A stretch of 64,000 nucleotides of DNA, from positions 12,879,856 through 12,943,855 of the forward strand of contig NC_135246.1 of the NCBI RefSeq assembly GCF_947623445.1, in the 5' to 3' direction. Under the pieces are notes generated by a model, which saw only the letters and a list, made by a program, of their open reading frames with translations, searched no databases and had not been told where the DNA came from. Shown piece after piece: positions 12,722 through 23,804 of the stretch. The first letter of the stretch is position 1. Each line of letters opens with the position of its first letter. The translations under genes and the position numbers were made by a program. The stretch comes from Clavelina lepadiformis (Eukaryota > Chordata > Ascidiacea > Aplousobranchia > Clavelinidae).

Positions 12722-13439
12722 GGGATCACGAGAAGTGACCGTGAACAAACTCACCGGCGACAACTGGTAGTGGACAACTGACCGGCAACAAATTGGCCGG
12801 CGATCAAATTAACCGTGACGTAAATTGGCCGGCGATGAAATTAACCGTCGATAAATTGGCCGGCGATCAAATTAACCGGCGACAAATTGGCCGTCAAAAG
12901 GTCAAAATTCTAATTCACTATCTAGTCGCTATCTAGTCACTATCCAATTTAGTATGTGTATTGCAGTCAAGGTTGCCACTCGTAGAGTTTTTTGGCCCCT
13001 TGTAGGGTGTAGGGTGACCCTACGGGTTTTTCACCTTTATTCATAGATTTCCTATTGTTACATGCATTTTCCCGGTCTAGACGAGTTGTTTGATGAGATT
13101 ATGAAACAATGCGTTGTAGCCTATCTCATGTTGTAACAATGGACTCATTGCAATAACAATGGACACTTTAGTTAAGTAAATTGTCAGATTGAAGCTGTAC
13201 GTATCATACGTATCATTACATATCATATACTACCATCAACTTAAACACAATAATTCAGCACTTGCACGGTCAATTTACCTCCCGGTCAATTTTCATTCCG
13301 GTAAGTCTGTTCCCAGTTAGTTTGTTCGCGGTCAATTTACATCACAGTCAGTTTGTTCGCGGTCAATTTACGTCACGTTCAGTTGTCCCCGGTGAGTTTG
13401 TTCGCGGTCATTTTCCCGCGGTCATATGTCGTGGAACCC
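12722..13439. mobile_element. hAT-like MITE with minisatellite-like subterminal inverted repeats
   Basis: A 718-bp element with a perfect 8-bp target duplication taataact (12714-12721 and 13440-13447). Termini are gggatcacgagaagtgaccg on the left and, inverted, gggttccacgacatatgacc on the right. Inside each end is an array of short degenerate units (aaattggccggcgatcaa on the left; inverted ggtcaattta/gtttgttcgcggtca on the right), so the ends pair over more than 150 bp. The centre has no real coding sequence; the plus ORF at 13262-13513 is a translation of the repeats. Superfamily inferred from TSD length. Confidence 0.75.
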
Positions 13440-13456
13440 TAATAACTAATGTATAC

Positions 13457-13741
13457 TCAATGAGTTTGCTGGTGATTATATTGGCTTTTTTCTCTAAAAT
13501 CGTTCCGTTGTGATGACTGGCTAATAATCACACTATAACACAATACATTACACTGTACATAGTCACATGATGTTGCTAGAACACAATTGACAAAGCAGTC
13601 TACGCAGCGCTCATCACAATCACACTCGCACGTTGCGTGTACTCCGTTACTCATAAATCCATTGCTGAAGGAATAGTAGAAGTACTGTCCAAAGCGCTCA
13701 CTACATTCACCGAAACGATTTTTCCAACAGCAACTTTTCAT
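13457..13741 (-). CDS. Cysteine-rich short ORF, unrecognised (low confidence)
   Basis: A 94-codon ORF with about 13 Cys, including CCWKN near the N-terminus, CECDCDERCVDC in the middle and a later CNVLC. It starts just outside the hAT-like element at 12722-13439. No signal peptide at the ATG. An AG 4 nt before the ATG (atatcag) could be a splice acceptor, so it might be one exon of a secreted cysteine-rich protein. No matching exon was found nearby and it may be chance. I do not recognise a family. Confidence 0.15.
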   Translation of the reverse strand: MKSCCWKNRFGECSERFGQYFYYSFSNGFMSNGVHATCECDCDERCVDCFVNCVLATSCDYVQCNVLCYSVIISQSSQRNDFREKSQYNHQQTH

Positions 13742-14800
13742 CGACCTGATATGTGCTTGAACTATGTTAGAAGACCAACCAACTAGGTGACGTCACATTG
13801 TCCGCTCCCTGCGCAGTTCTTTGAAAACGGTTTTGCCAATAACTCGTCAACGAAGAAAGATAAAGACATTTCGTTTACATTTTCGGAATCAGCGCATTTT
13901 TTTCTGTTTTTAGAAAATAGGTTGAAAATGATTTCAATTCCCCTTAAAATACCTGTCAGTTTTTGTTTGGCTATATAAGGTGCCGTGACCGTTTATAAGT
14001 TTTCAAAGGGCGCTGAGAGAAAGAAAAGTTTGGAAACCACTGCATGGGTTAGACCAGGCGTCACCAAAGTTTTTTCACTAAGGGCAAGATAATCATAAAA
14101 ACTGACGATCGATGGCCAAATTCCCACTGTTCAATAGGCTACCAAACCATAAGCTTATTTGTGATTCAGTGAGGCGGTCCGGACAACCTTCCTGTCCATT
14201 GCACTTAATAACTTGTAGGTACAACTTTGCTTTGTATACTTGATGTTGCATGATATTTGAATGTAAGCTGTTGTTGCTGCTTAGCTTTTTCAATCTGATT
14301 TGCGTTGTTTCATTGGAGCTTTATTGTCATTGACCATATATTATTGCCTAAGTCTTCGATGACTTTTTGCCAGATTCTCAGTAATGTAAACATAAAAATG
14401 TTAACATTGTGTTCAATTGCGATTCCATAATGATTTCTTGATTGGGAAATAATAGTGCAATAATATAATAGCGTAAGTGATAATGATAACGTTGTTTTTG
14501 GTAGACTTTTTGTTAAGGCTCCTTGGCTTATTCTTGTGTAAAGCAAAACTTTGGTAACAATGATACAGTATTCAACAATTTTTTTATTCGTTTCAAAACG
14601 TTTTCAACAAGCAATATTCATAAATAGTTGTTATTATCGTACTGGATGCCATTTTGTGCAGTCTTGCAGAGAATTTGTGCATGGCTATGTATGACGTGTA
14701 AATCCACATGAATCGTTTGAGAATACCATGTCTTCAACGATAATGAGTCACAGCAAAACCCATGAAATTTTTAGCAGAAAAATTGCGTATAACGAGAAGC
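13742..14800. other. Spacer 3' of copy C
   Basis: No gene seen. A hAT-like terminus in inverted sense (aagtttggaaaccactg) ends near 14040. Another hAT-like start (caggcgtcaccaaag) is near 14054; I could not pair either with its other end. The part from about 14580 is homologous to the 3' region of copy B around 7200-7420. Confidence 0.5.
14583..14588 (-). terminator. Candidate poly(A) signal of copy C
   Basis: AATAAA on the minus strand, about 213 nt beyond the stop codon of copy C at 14801. Copy D has one at a similar distance. Confidence 0.4.
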
Positions 14801-17800
14801 TTAATGTGAGAGTTCAAGCCTTTCTTCAGTTTCTGCTAGTCTGTGACCTGAGCAGAACAGTTTGCTAATTTAATTATACTGTAATCAATATGTAACAACT
14901 TATTATGCTAGTTAGGTCCCAACCTTACTTTTTTACCAAAATTGTCCCAATAACTTGAAAACGATTGAATAACCACACAATATTTGCGCTCCTTGATATT
15001 TATCGATATTGTTGTTTCCCACAACATATCATAAGCAATAAATCGGGATTACGTCAGATTTGATTTTTGCTATACAAAAATATTATTCCACTATAGGCTA
15101 CGTTTCTGTAGACAATCTCGCTTTGTTCAAATTCAAGTTTCCTCCATTACAAAAGTGAGTCCTTTTCGTTACTCACCTTTTTCGTCTTTAGCCCATTTTT
15201 GTTCCTTACCAGATCCAAATATTACGTAAACAATTGCTCCAGTAATATTAATGCCAAACGTTAACCAAAAGAAACTTTGCCATTGCGGAATTGAATGCTA
15301 TAACAGAAAACCTTAATTTCTTTGTATATATTTGTGTACAAAATACTATTTCAAGCATCACATAATTGACATACATACCGGATCAGTGACTATGTAACCA
15401 GCAGAAAATGGTCCTAGAAAACATATAATGTTGGCGATTGTGTTGGATATTCCAAAAATAATGCCACTATGTCTAGGAGCAAAATCAAGTGCGTTTGAAT
15501 AATGGCCTGGATCTATTGACGTAAAACAAAAGTAATGTAGACCTGCTGAAAGTATTATTTTTGTTTTCAAATTGTTTATATAAAAAAAGTTTGTTGGAAG
15601 ATTACGATACCATGCAATTAAAACTACGAATTTCAACAAAAAAATACCAATATTACCACGATATGTTTGTTTTAAAGTATTGGTATTGTTTACAGATGAA
15701 TGCTATTGTTAATCCATCGCCTGAATTTGAAAGTTTTCTATGATATTCTTGGAAGCGTGTTCTTGATGTTATGTTAAATGTTTTTATATGTGTGTATACC
15801 ATAGATATGAAGTATATAAGAAACTCATACATGAAAGGCCGTTAATTGCGAAGCTTGTAGTAAAAAGACCAATCACAACATAATGGTTTACTCCTATGTA
15901 GCCAGTCAAAATCAGACATAATCCTGAAATTGACAAGGAAAGTCCAGAGTTTATCTTCCTAATATTTGTTGTTGTTACTAATCGTTTTCTTCGAAGCATG
16001 TCTGTTACTTGACTGCCAAATAATATCACAAAACCTTGCACCAAAAAGGGTAAAATCATCACCAATCCACCCTGAAAATTTTAAACAAGATGTAGTTATA
16101 TGTACTGTATATACTGCTATATAGCTTATCGCAAGCGTATATATCTTTAGATCTTTACAGTAATGATTAACCGATTCCAAAGTATGCAGTCGAAATTATA
16201 AGATCTATCCTTCCATAGACATTACATTACATGTAATCTTATTACACATCTTATTACAAAACGACTTACTTGTGTCATATTGTAGTGTAACACGTTAGAC
16301 AGATAGGTTGGTAAAATGGTGGGAATAGTGTGTTGAAACCAGGTATCAGCCACGTGACAAACAAATAGTGCCAACGTGCATTTAGTTGTGAGTATTGACT
16401 TCCATGGAATTGAATTAGGTTTGCTCATCTGAAGATCGGTGCAGAATTTAAGTTTGTCTATCATATTTTTGTCGTTTATTTGTGATTTGACTGTCCATCG
16501 ATTATTTCAATTAAACTTAAAATGAATTACAATACTCACTCCTTGTTTTCCTAAGCTTTTTTCGATGTAAAGTTTTTCCTTTTCAGAAATGCATTGATGG
16601 GTGGAAGGAGCATCAGATACCAAAACCGAAAACAAGATTGATGAAAATATAGCGACGCCTCCTTTGGCAGAAATTAAAAGGAAAAATGTACCCGTGACTA
16701 GCCTACGGTTTGTTCAATAACCTACTCGATCAATGTTTCATCTCCGTCTCATATCTACCAAATTAGTCTATAATTAATTTACTAACTTAGGCCTGCACTC
16801 TAATGGTGAGATAAGATCAGTTGTTATTTGAATGATTGGGTTTGACTTAATCATGCTTCATTTATACGCATGACACTTCACATGCACTTTATTTATAGCA
16901 GTATTACTAAAATAATGGCTTTGTCTAGAAAACGCTTACCTGTGATGTAAAACACCGCTTCCCAAAACAGATATTGTGCAATTACACCAGTAAGCGGAAA
17001 GATGGCAACTGATCCAAATATGAACCCAGAAAATGTGATGGAGTTTAATATGCTGACTTCCAATGGTGGTGCCCAGCTCGACCAAGCGTGCGTCATTGCG
17101 GTATACAGTCCACCCTATTGTAATAAATAAAAACAAAACTGTACATACGTACCAAACATACAAATATAATAATATAGTTATATTTTTATTAACCTGAAAC
17201 AATCCGAGCAAAGCTCTGCACATCACGGCCAGGTAAAAATTGGCGTATGCTGCTGGTGGTGTTAGTACAGAGAAAATCGCTGATATAAGCAAACTAATTC
17301 CAAATACTTTTCGAAATCCATATTTGCCAGCCATCCAACCACCTGGTATGTTTCCTGCCGCATATCCATAGAAATACGATCCTAGTAGTAGACCTTGTTG
17401 TTTACTGTCCCAGTTGAATGTTCCCTTCAATTTATTACAAAACTTACGTTACAACGCGACTTTATGCTTAAGTACAGTAGAGTATATATCTTTCAGTTCA
17501 ACGTATAATGCAATCGCCATTGGCAGCAACAGAAGTTTCTGTTTGATTTTAATAGTAACTTGGCCACGTCGAAAGCTACTTGAGAAGTTCGGTAATATGA
17601 CAAAAGATTGATGATATTTATAGTTTAACTGGGAAATTACGTAGTTCGACTCCTAATGCTTCAAAATGTTTGATCTTTCGATATCTTATTGTTGGTATAA
17701 ACTACAACAAAATGTCAGATAAATGGTATCTGTTTGTCGTTATCTGACTTACATAAGCTAGTAACATTCGATGCCGATATAGAAATACTACTTTACTTAC

Positions 17801-18463
17801 TGATTGCGTTTGATTTTGTTCCGTTGTATTCACCATCGTAACTATGACAAGGTTCAGGTTATTTCGTGTACAACTCATTGCGAAAAGCCCAAAAAAGCCC
17901 AGGACAGATAAGATGTATCTTTGTCGTATGTAGAACCCATTTTTCTTTGCCTAAATACAAATTAAACTTTGTTTATTTTTCCAGACATGTATTCAAAACG
18001 ACGACGCGGTTTATATCAATGAAATAGTAATAACATGCATGACCAGAATAAGTGCAACATTGACTGAAACTGATGGTTTGATTTTTTCTGTGTTAATCTT
18101 ATTCGATTGATGAATTTAATACCGGTGCCCTTCAGAACGCATTCATCAAATACCGTAGACGTAGAAACGTAGACCAAATACCGTAGACGTAGAAACAAAA
18201 CGTAGATATTGTTCTTCGTTTCTGCAGGTAAGTAATTTCTAAGTTTAATTGTTCAAGTGCTAAGGTACTGCCTGAAAGAGTAATAACATGCGTGACCAGA
18301 ATATGTGCAACATTGACTGAAACTGATTGATTTGATTTTTTCCTGTGTTGATCTTATTCGATTGATGAATTTAATACCGGTGCCCTTCAGAACGCATTCA
18401 TCAAAGACAAAAAATAATCGTAATCTGTACCTTAAACGAAGCATTCAAGTGGTCATCTTCCAT
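14801..18463 (-). CDS. SLC17-family anion/phosphate-type transporter, copy C
   Basis: Ten exons: 18431-18463, 17801-17950, 17194-17424, 16940-17114, 16540-16661, 16270-16428, 15831-16071, 15379-15512, 15177-15297 and 14801-14847 (1413 nt, 470 aa). Exon lengths equal those of copy B. The protein is a 12-TM SLC17 transporter: start MEDDHLNASFK; TM1 CTRNNLNLVIVTMV; exon 3 GSYFYGYAAGNIPGGW; exon 4 WSSWAPPLEV (Val in place of the usual Arg); exon 5 SDAPSTHQCIS; exon 8 FAPRHSGIIFG; tail ETEERLELSH. The exon 5 donor is GGA|GTGAGT rather than the GAG|GTGTGT of copy B; frame is kept. Introns are near-identical to B over long stretches, so duplication is recent. Intron 9 preserves the empty site of the hAT insertion in B. 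Exon 1 lies inside a local tandem duplication. No disabling change seen. Confidence 0.92.
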
Positions 18464-18595
18464 TTGTGTGGAGGTTGATCGATAACTTTAATCCGCGACA
18501 AAGTTAACTTCTTAGTAAAACGGAGATGTTGTTCTTCGTTTCTGCACGTAAGTAATTTCTAGGTCTAATTGTTCATGTGCTAAGGTACTGCCTGA
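18024..18595. repeat. Local tandem duplication around exon 1 of copy C
   Basis: Two head-to-tail units, about 18024-18275 and 18276-18595. Both begin agtaataacatgc, share accggtgcccttcagaacg, and end gctaaggtactgcctga. The second unit carries coding exon 1 (18431-18463). The first has lost that part and instead holds a doubled taccgtagacgtagaaac. Confidence 0.75.
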
Positions 18596-20110
18596 GCAGC
18601 TTTCTATACGCTACACAATACAGCAACTAGTTAAACATTCATTTGTCGTGGATAGTAGGTCGACCCTGCGAATTCAATTGAGTGGTTTGAATTGTTTGTT
18701 TGTTATTGATAGCAGCGTGCGTGCTGATGAGTGTTTAAAGTGAAGTGCTGACTGCCGAAGCCAATACAGTTAGAATTATGCGGTTACAATGTATGTCATA
18801 GATGTAATCGGTTGCCTACTGTAATTGGTTGGTTTGATCACTGACAGTACATTCTGCTAAAAATGTGTACCGAATATACCCAGTGCAAATGCATCATTTC
18901 TACGGTCAACCTTGTTGGTGTACCTTTTATTTCGATGTTTATTAAGTTTAATTACTTTCCATAAAGTCGTTACAATGTAAAGTAAATATAAGTAGGCTAA
19001 CAGCTGCACTGTATCCATACTGTGACCCGACGTCCCGACCGCTTTTTACATCATGCGCTTTTAAATGACCGACGTGAAGCTGTTTACCGACTCCCTGGTT
19101 ACGTATTTGCAGATAATAGTTAGTTATATACAAGGTACTTTGATACACTTCAAGATTTTCTTCTTTGTTGGTGAAGTTGGTTAACGATAATGAATATGCA
19201 ACCGACAAAGTAACACAGGAAAAATCTCCTACGTTACGACGGTTGTGACATCAGTAATCAACGGAAGTTTGAGTTATTTACTGAAATCGCCCGACTGAGC
19301 AGATCCGAGAATGAGATCATTTTATGAGTAATTATGTCTGATTCCAAGTCCTTAAGGTGCTTCCATGATCCTATTGATTGCACTCTTCAGCACCATTTCT
19401 TACCTCTTTGTAGACTGCACGGCATATATACATTTTCTGCCAAAGTCATTATTTACGGATGATTTTGCAAAGTATTGAAAAATTTATATTTTCCGTTATT
19501 TCTAAACCGTTACGACATGTAGCAATGATTGTGGTTTTGTTATTTTATTGCGTCGCTGTTCTGGTATTGAAGGCCACAGGTTTAACTCTGACCTGCATGA
19601 TCCATAGTGGTTTCAACAGAAGCAAATTTCAATGAAAAAACAAACCCTTTTAAGGCGAAAAATGCGCTCTTAGAGATAAGCGCAACCACGTATTGTGAGA
19701 AAAAAGAAGTAAATGCTGTACTTCTGTAAATTCTGGTAAGGCATTTACAATTAGTTCAACGTTTCTTGGATGTGCAGGTGTCTTTTATATCAGGTCACAA
19801 TTTCGGAATCGAACGAATGTTAGATGAGGTTAAGACCAATATGCCTACACGTGCACTTTATATCAAAAAAGACTTTTAGGTTCGTTGACTAGCTGATTCG
19901 TTATTTCGAAAACATATATCATTAAGCAATCACTGTCAAAAAATATATGATAAATATGCAACACCGTTTTCGAAATGAACACCTTGTGACTTTACGAAAT
20001 GAAATCAGTTTATGTATAACCTCTAACGTGCAATTAATAAACAATTGACAGGGAATGTTTGCATTTTTTGCGAACCATACCATCGTGTTGAGAATACAAC
20101 GGGTCATCAC
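18596..20110. other. 5' flank of copy C, no gene seen
   Basis: About 18590-18830 is similar to the sequence 5' of copy B (11650-11890), for example acacaatacagcaactagttaa, so the promoter region was duplicated with the gene. Beyond that I see no exon with homology to the transporter array and no other coding signature. The minus ORF at 18948-19208 has no recognised motif. Confidence 0.5.
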
Positions 20111-20854
20111 TAGGGCCATTTTTATTTTGACCTAAAAAAAAATTTTTTGACTTTATTTTTATCAAATTTTGACTTTATTTTGACCTAACGAAATTGCTTA
20201 TTTGTAGAGGTCACAGTTCTTCCTCCAGTTACCCAAACATAATATTTTGTCGATTTCAGACCCAAACGTAATATTTTGTCGAAAAGTCAAGGTGTTTTAT
20301 GGATTATAAAAAGTGCGTCGTGTTTTTTGGCGTTAGATTTAGGTAGCTTGTGTTATTTTGTCCTTGTGAAAAGGGCACTTTGCCTCGATTTTCTCCGAAT
20401 GGTAAATTCTAATAAACAGCAAATTAAACAGGGAAGAAGTAATGTAACCCCCTTCACGCGGCATAAGGATTAATTTATTTAAATACGTAACAATGAATAA
20501 ACAATGGACAATTTGCGATAAAAGTAACTGCTGATCCAAGTGGGCATTGTGACTTATTTCCTGCTTTTATGGGTTAATATGGTTTAATTGTGTCGCAGTT
20601 CCTGATTTACAATGCTTCCACGAGGATTTTTACAAAAATTACTTTCAAGAAACACAAAAACTTTGTCAAAAGCCATAATTTGACAAATTTTGACTTTATT
20701 GAAAATTTTGACTTTATTGTAAATTTTGACTTTATTTTGACCTATAAACTTCTTAGAAACAATCCCCTAGGTGCTGAAAACAATTTTATTCTTTGATTCG
20801 TGGTCAGACGAGGTCCTTAAAAATTTTTGACTTTATTGACTTTTGCGGGCCCTA
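20111..20854. mobile_element. hAT-like MITE with repeated TTTTGACTTTATT units
   Basis: A 744-bp element flanked by the perfect octamer gtcatcac (20103-20110 and 20855-20862). Ends are tagggcc at each side in inverted orientation, followed by multiple ttttgactttatt units. The left end matches the element at 35040-35740 over about 25 bp, so they are one family. No transposase ORF; the plus ORFs inside (20276-20473, 20590-20796) are not gene-like. Confidence 0.8.
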
Positions 20855-20862
20855 GTCATCAC

Positions 20863-21872
20863 ATAAACATTTTTGAAGACCGGTCGTGGACAAAAACAAA
20901 CGTATTAGGTCCAGGTGTATTTGATATGTTTTTGTTTATCCAGTGTTTTAGTGTGATTCTTGTTTAGTCATTGATGTCTTTGCACGGTGAAAACTCAGTA
21001 ATGATTTCTCATCGCTCGAGCCCCGATTACAGAGCTAGCCGTTGTGCAAGTACTGTTTACAGTACAGTAACAGCCATTTACAGTAACTGTTCAAGTTGGA
21101 TCATTCAAACAAAAACTTGAACGTTGATTTCTTACTTTTTGCAAAATATAGGATTCGACCGGATTTGTGAGAATAAAAGAAATTGTCAATAGTTCTGCGA
21201 AGTATTCGGGTTCGTATTCGATTTGGTACACTTTAGTAAGTGGTGCTTGTGACCTCGTTACAAAGTATTCGGATTGCGCATGAATGCACAGTGCTATAAG
21301 TATTCGTTAGCCAGCGATGCTCAAACTGGGCGCCGTGATGCCTTGTAGAGCGATTAGGCTTGGTCAGGGAGGCTGCGAAAATTGTATTCTTGGTCTTACT
21401 CGCATATACATAAGAACGTAAATCTACAGTAATTACTTGGCCGCAAAGTTATTGTTTTCCCACACATACACACAGTAGCGGATTAAGGTTGGGGGTGATG
21501 GGCTTCAGCCCCAGGCCCACTGGCAAAAATAAGCCCACCAGAATACGTACGCGTTTATAAAAACACAGGTGTAACCATGTGAAATATATAGCTGTGTGAA
21601 ATTTTCGCATCCCTTAATCATATTTTTGTGTTAAACGAGGTGATTGATTTTTGCAACATTATGAGACATATATAAAGTTGTTTTAGGTCGCAATTTAATC
21701 TTTTTGTATTTTTAAGTCGAACAAATATTACAATCAGCATTGACAACGATAGAATTTTGCATTTGAGTTTAGTAATGTATATAGTTGATAGTTATAGAAG
21801 CTACTATACAATCTTTGTGGATAAAGAAGTCAGCCGTCTTACTTTACGGTAGACTACTTAGCAATAATAATT
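20863..21872. other. Spacer, no gene seen
   Basis: Holds a fragment near 21005-21040 (cgctcgagccccgattacagagct) related to one near 5420-5460, and a possible transposon terminus at 21473 (agtagcggattaagg) whose partner I could not find. No exons of the transporter family recognised. Confidence 0.45.
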
Positions 21873-22354
21873 ACGTTTGATTTAGTTCCGCAGTATTCGC
21901 CATCGTAACCATGACAAGGTTCAGTTTATTTCGTGTACAACTCATTGTGAAAAGCCCAAAGAAGCCCAGGAAGGTTAGTACGTATCTTTCTCTATATAGA
22001 GGCCACTTTTTGCCTGAGTATGCAGTAATCTTTGTTTATTTAAAACGCCGGACGTATTTATTCGAACGTTTTTATATCAATGAGAGAATAATATCATCAC
22101 CAGGTTAAGTCCAAAACTGCCTGAATAATTCTATTAAATCAAAAAGTTCTGGTACCTTTTCTGTCCTTAACTATGGCACGCAGTTGGTTGTATTCCGTTC
22201 GTTAATGGTTTAATTCGGAGATTTTTGATTTGGTTTTCGTGTTCATGTTATTCTATGTTGGTGAAATTAATACGGGCGCGCTTTAAAATACAACCGTCCA
22301 ACGTAATGCTAAAATCTTTACCTCAAATAAAGAATTCATATTGTCAGTTTCTAA
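21873..22354 (-). pseudogene. SLC17 copy pseudogene fragment (relics of exons 1 and 2)
   Basis: Exon 1 relic 22322-22354 aligns codon for codon with exon 1 of B/C and keeps a GTAAAG donor, but its start codon is TTA instead of ATG. Exon 2 relic 21873-22013 keeps the AG acceptor and most of the sequence (including TGTACACGAAATAA). It has a 1-nt deletion in the IRQRY region that brings in a TAA, and its 3' donor is destroyed. The intron between them matches intron 1 of copy B (about 11220-11460). Exons 3-10 were not found downstream, so this is a truncated dead duplicate belonging to the B/C branch. Confidence 0.8.
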
Positions 22355-22478
22355 TAATGTGGAGATTGATCTTTAAGTTTCACCAATAACAAAGTTAACG
22401 TTAACTTTATACACGTAGATGTTTCCTATTTTTTCTTGTTTAAGTGCTAAAGTACGGTACTGACTTGTTTGCGTAATC

Positions 22479-23033
22479 CAGTGTTTCCCAAACTTTTTTG
22501 TCCGTAGAAACCTGCAGGGTTATTTAAGTTGACAAGGAACCCCCAATATGCCGGAACGTTTTTTCACTTAACTTATCGTTATTTAGGTTTGGTATAGTGA
22601 AGAAAATTAAGCACAATAAAGTGCTAACTTGTTATTTCCTAATTTCAGTCATCGTTCCATCATATTTATACTGTACAATACAGTTCATTAAAATAAGTTT
22701 ATATATTGAATACATAGAAAAAAATAAACAGAACAAAACCACAGCGGCACATAAGATATGCGCGGGTGCGGCTGGAATATCGACAATAAATACATTCTGG
22801 CCGGTAGGTATGACTATCGTAACTTACGTGACAACGACGTAGTCAAGGAGAGGAAGGGGCTCGTGCAGTTGCCCACAGCAAGAATCTTCCCTCCGCCGAG
22901 AGATGTTAGTGCTCTTTACTAATTTGGGTACAATTAGGCTATTACACGACCTTTCTGTACTCTATTGCGATTTTTAACTGTTATTTATGGAATCCCTAAA
23001 ATTTTGTTATGGAACCCACTTTGGGAAACTCTG
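22479..23033. mobile_element. hAT-like MITE (CAGTGTTTCCC termini)
   Basis: A 555-bp element. The left end is cagtgtttcccaaa and the right end, inverted, is cagagtttcccaaa (one mismatch in 14). Flanking octamers gcgtaatc and gataatcc are only partly alike, so the duplication is decayed or the ends are off by a base. No coding capacity; the plus ORF at 22597-22842 is not gene-like. Confidence 0.6.
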
Positions 23034-23804
23034 GATAATCCTACGGTCAGCCTGGTTAGTACATCTTTTACATTAATTGTTTGCCCCACTTTATTTAATT
23101 ACCTTTCGTAGCTTGTTCATAAGTGTTTTGTATTGCTTAAGAGGAGATGTTAGCAATCAGTTGTTAAATGCAGTTAAAGTCTCTATTTTGTAACCAAGCG
23201 ACCTTATTCATTTTAATGTAGGCCTATTATAGTAAATGGTTGTGTTAATTGTAACGTACGTGTAGTTTGTTACCGGTTCTCTTTTACTTCTTGAGTTGAT
23301 TTATTGTGATTGCGAAGCTACTTTTACATAGTTATGTTAGTATGCCGCAATAATCAAGTAAGGTTAAGAAGGAGATGGGAAAATGAACGAACGATTTTTT
23401 GATTACAGCCTATTTATATAATGTTTCTTGAGTTGCACTCGTCGTCGTGCACTTCTATTACGTGTAATAGTGTTTCTTTGTTTAATTTAGCAAAGTATTT
23501 CAAACAATTCGACTTTTATGTAAATGATAACAACATGTTGAACACTTTGTCACCTACAGCGAATACATTTTTTCAGGCAGCATTTATTTTGATGCTATTG
23601 AAAGCACCAACTTTAACACGTACATGCATGTTCAACGACCTTCTGCAAAACCAAAACTAATAAAAAAGGCTGTATTAGACAGTTTTCTAAAGTATGATTG
23701 TCTAGAATCTACATTAAAAGTTTTAACGCACGTAAAAACTCTTTTAAAGATCTGTTTTGGTCAGCAGCAAAATCAGAAAATGTTATCGAAAACGTAAAAC
23801 AGAA
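23034..23804. other. 3' flank of copy D
   Basis: No coding exon. AATAAA on the minus strand at 23583-23588, about 217 nt past the stop of copy D, is a candidate poly(A) signal. The plus ORF at 23698-23889 is the complement of the last exon of copy D. Confidence 0.45.

Noticed and set aside
12760..12900. CRISPR-like short repeats
   Set aside because: Units are degenerate and adjoining with no unique spacers, and lie inside a eukaryotic transposon arm.
13262..13513. 83-aa plus-strand ORF with repeated GQF/VSLF motifs
   Set aside because: Translation of the subterminal repeats of the element at 12722-13439.
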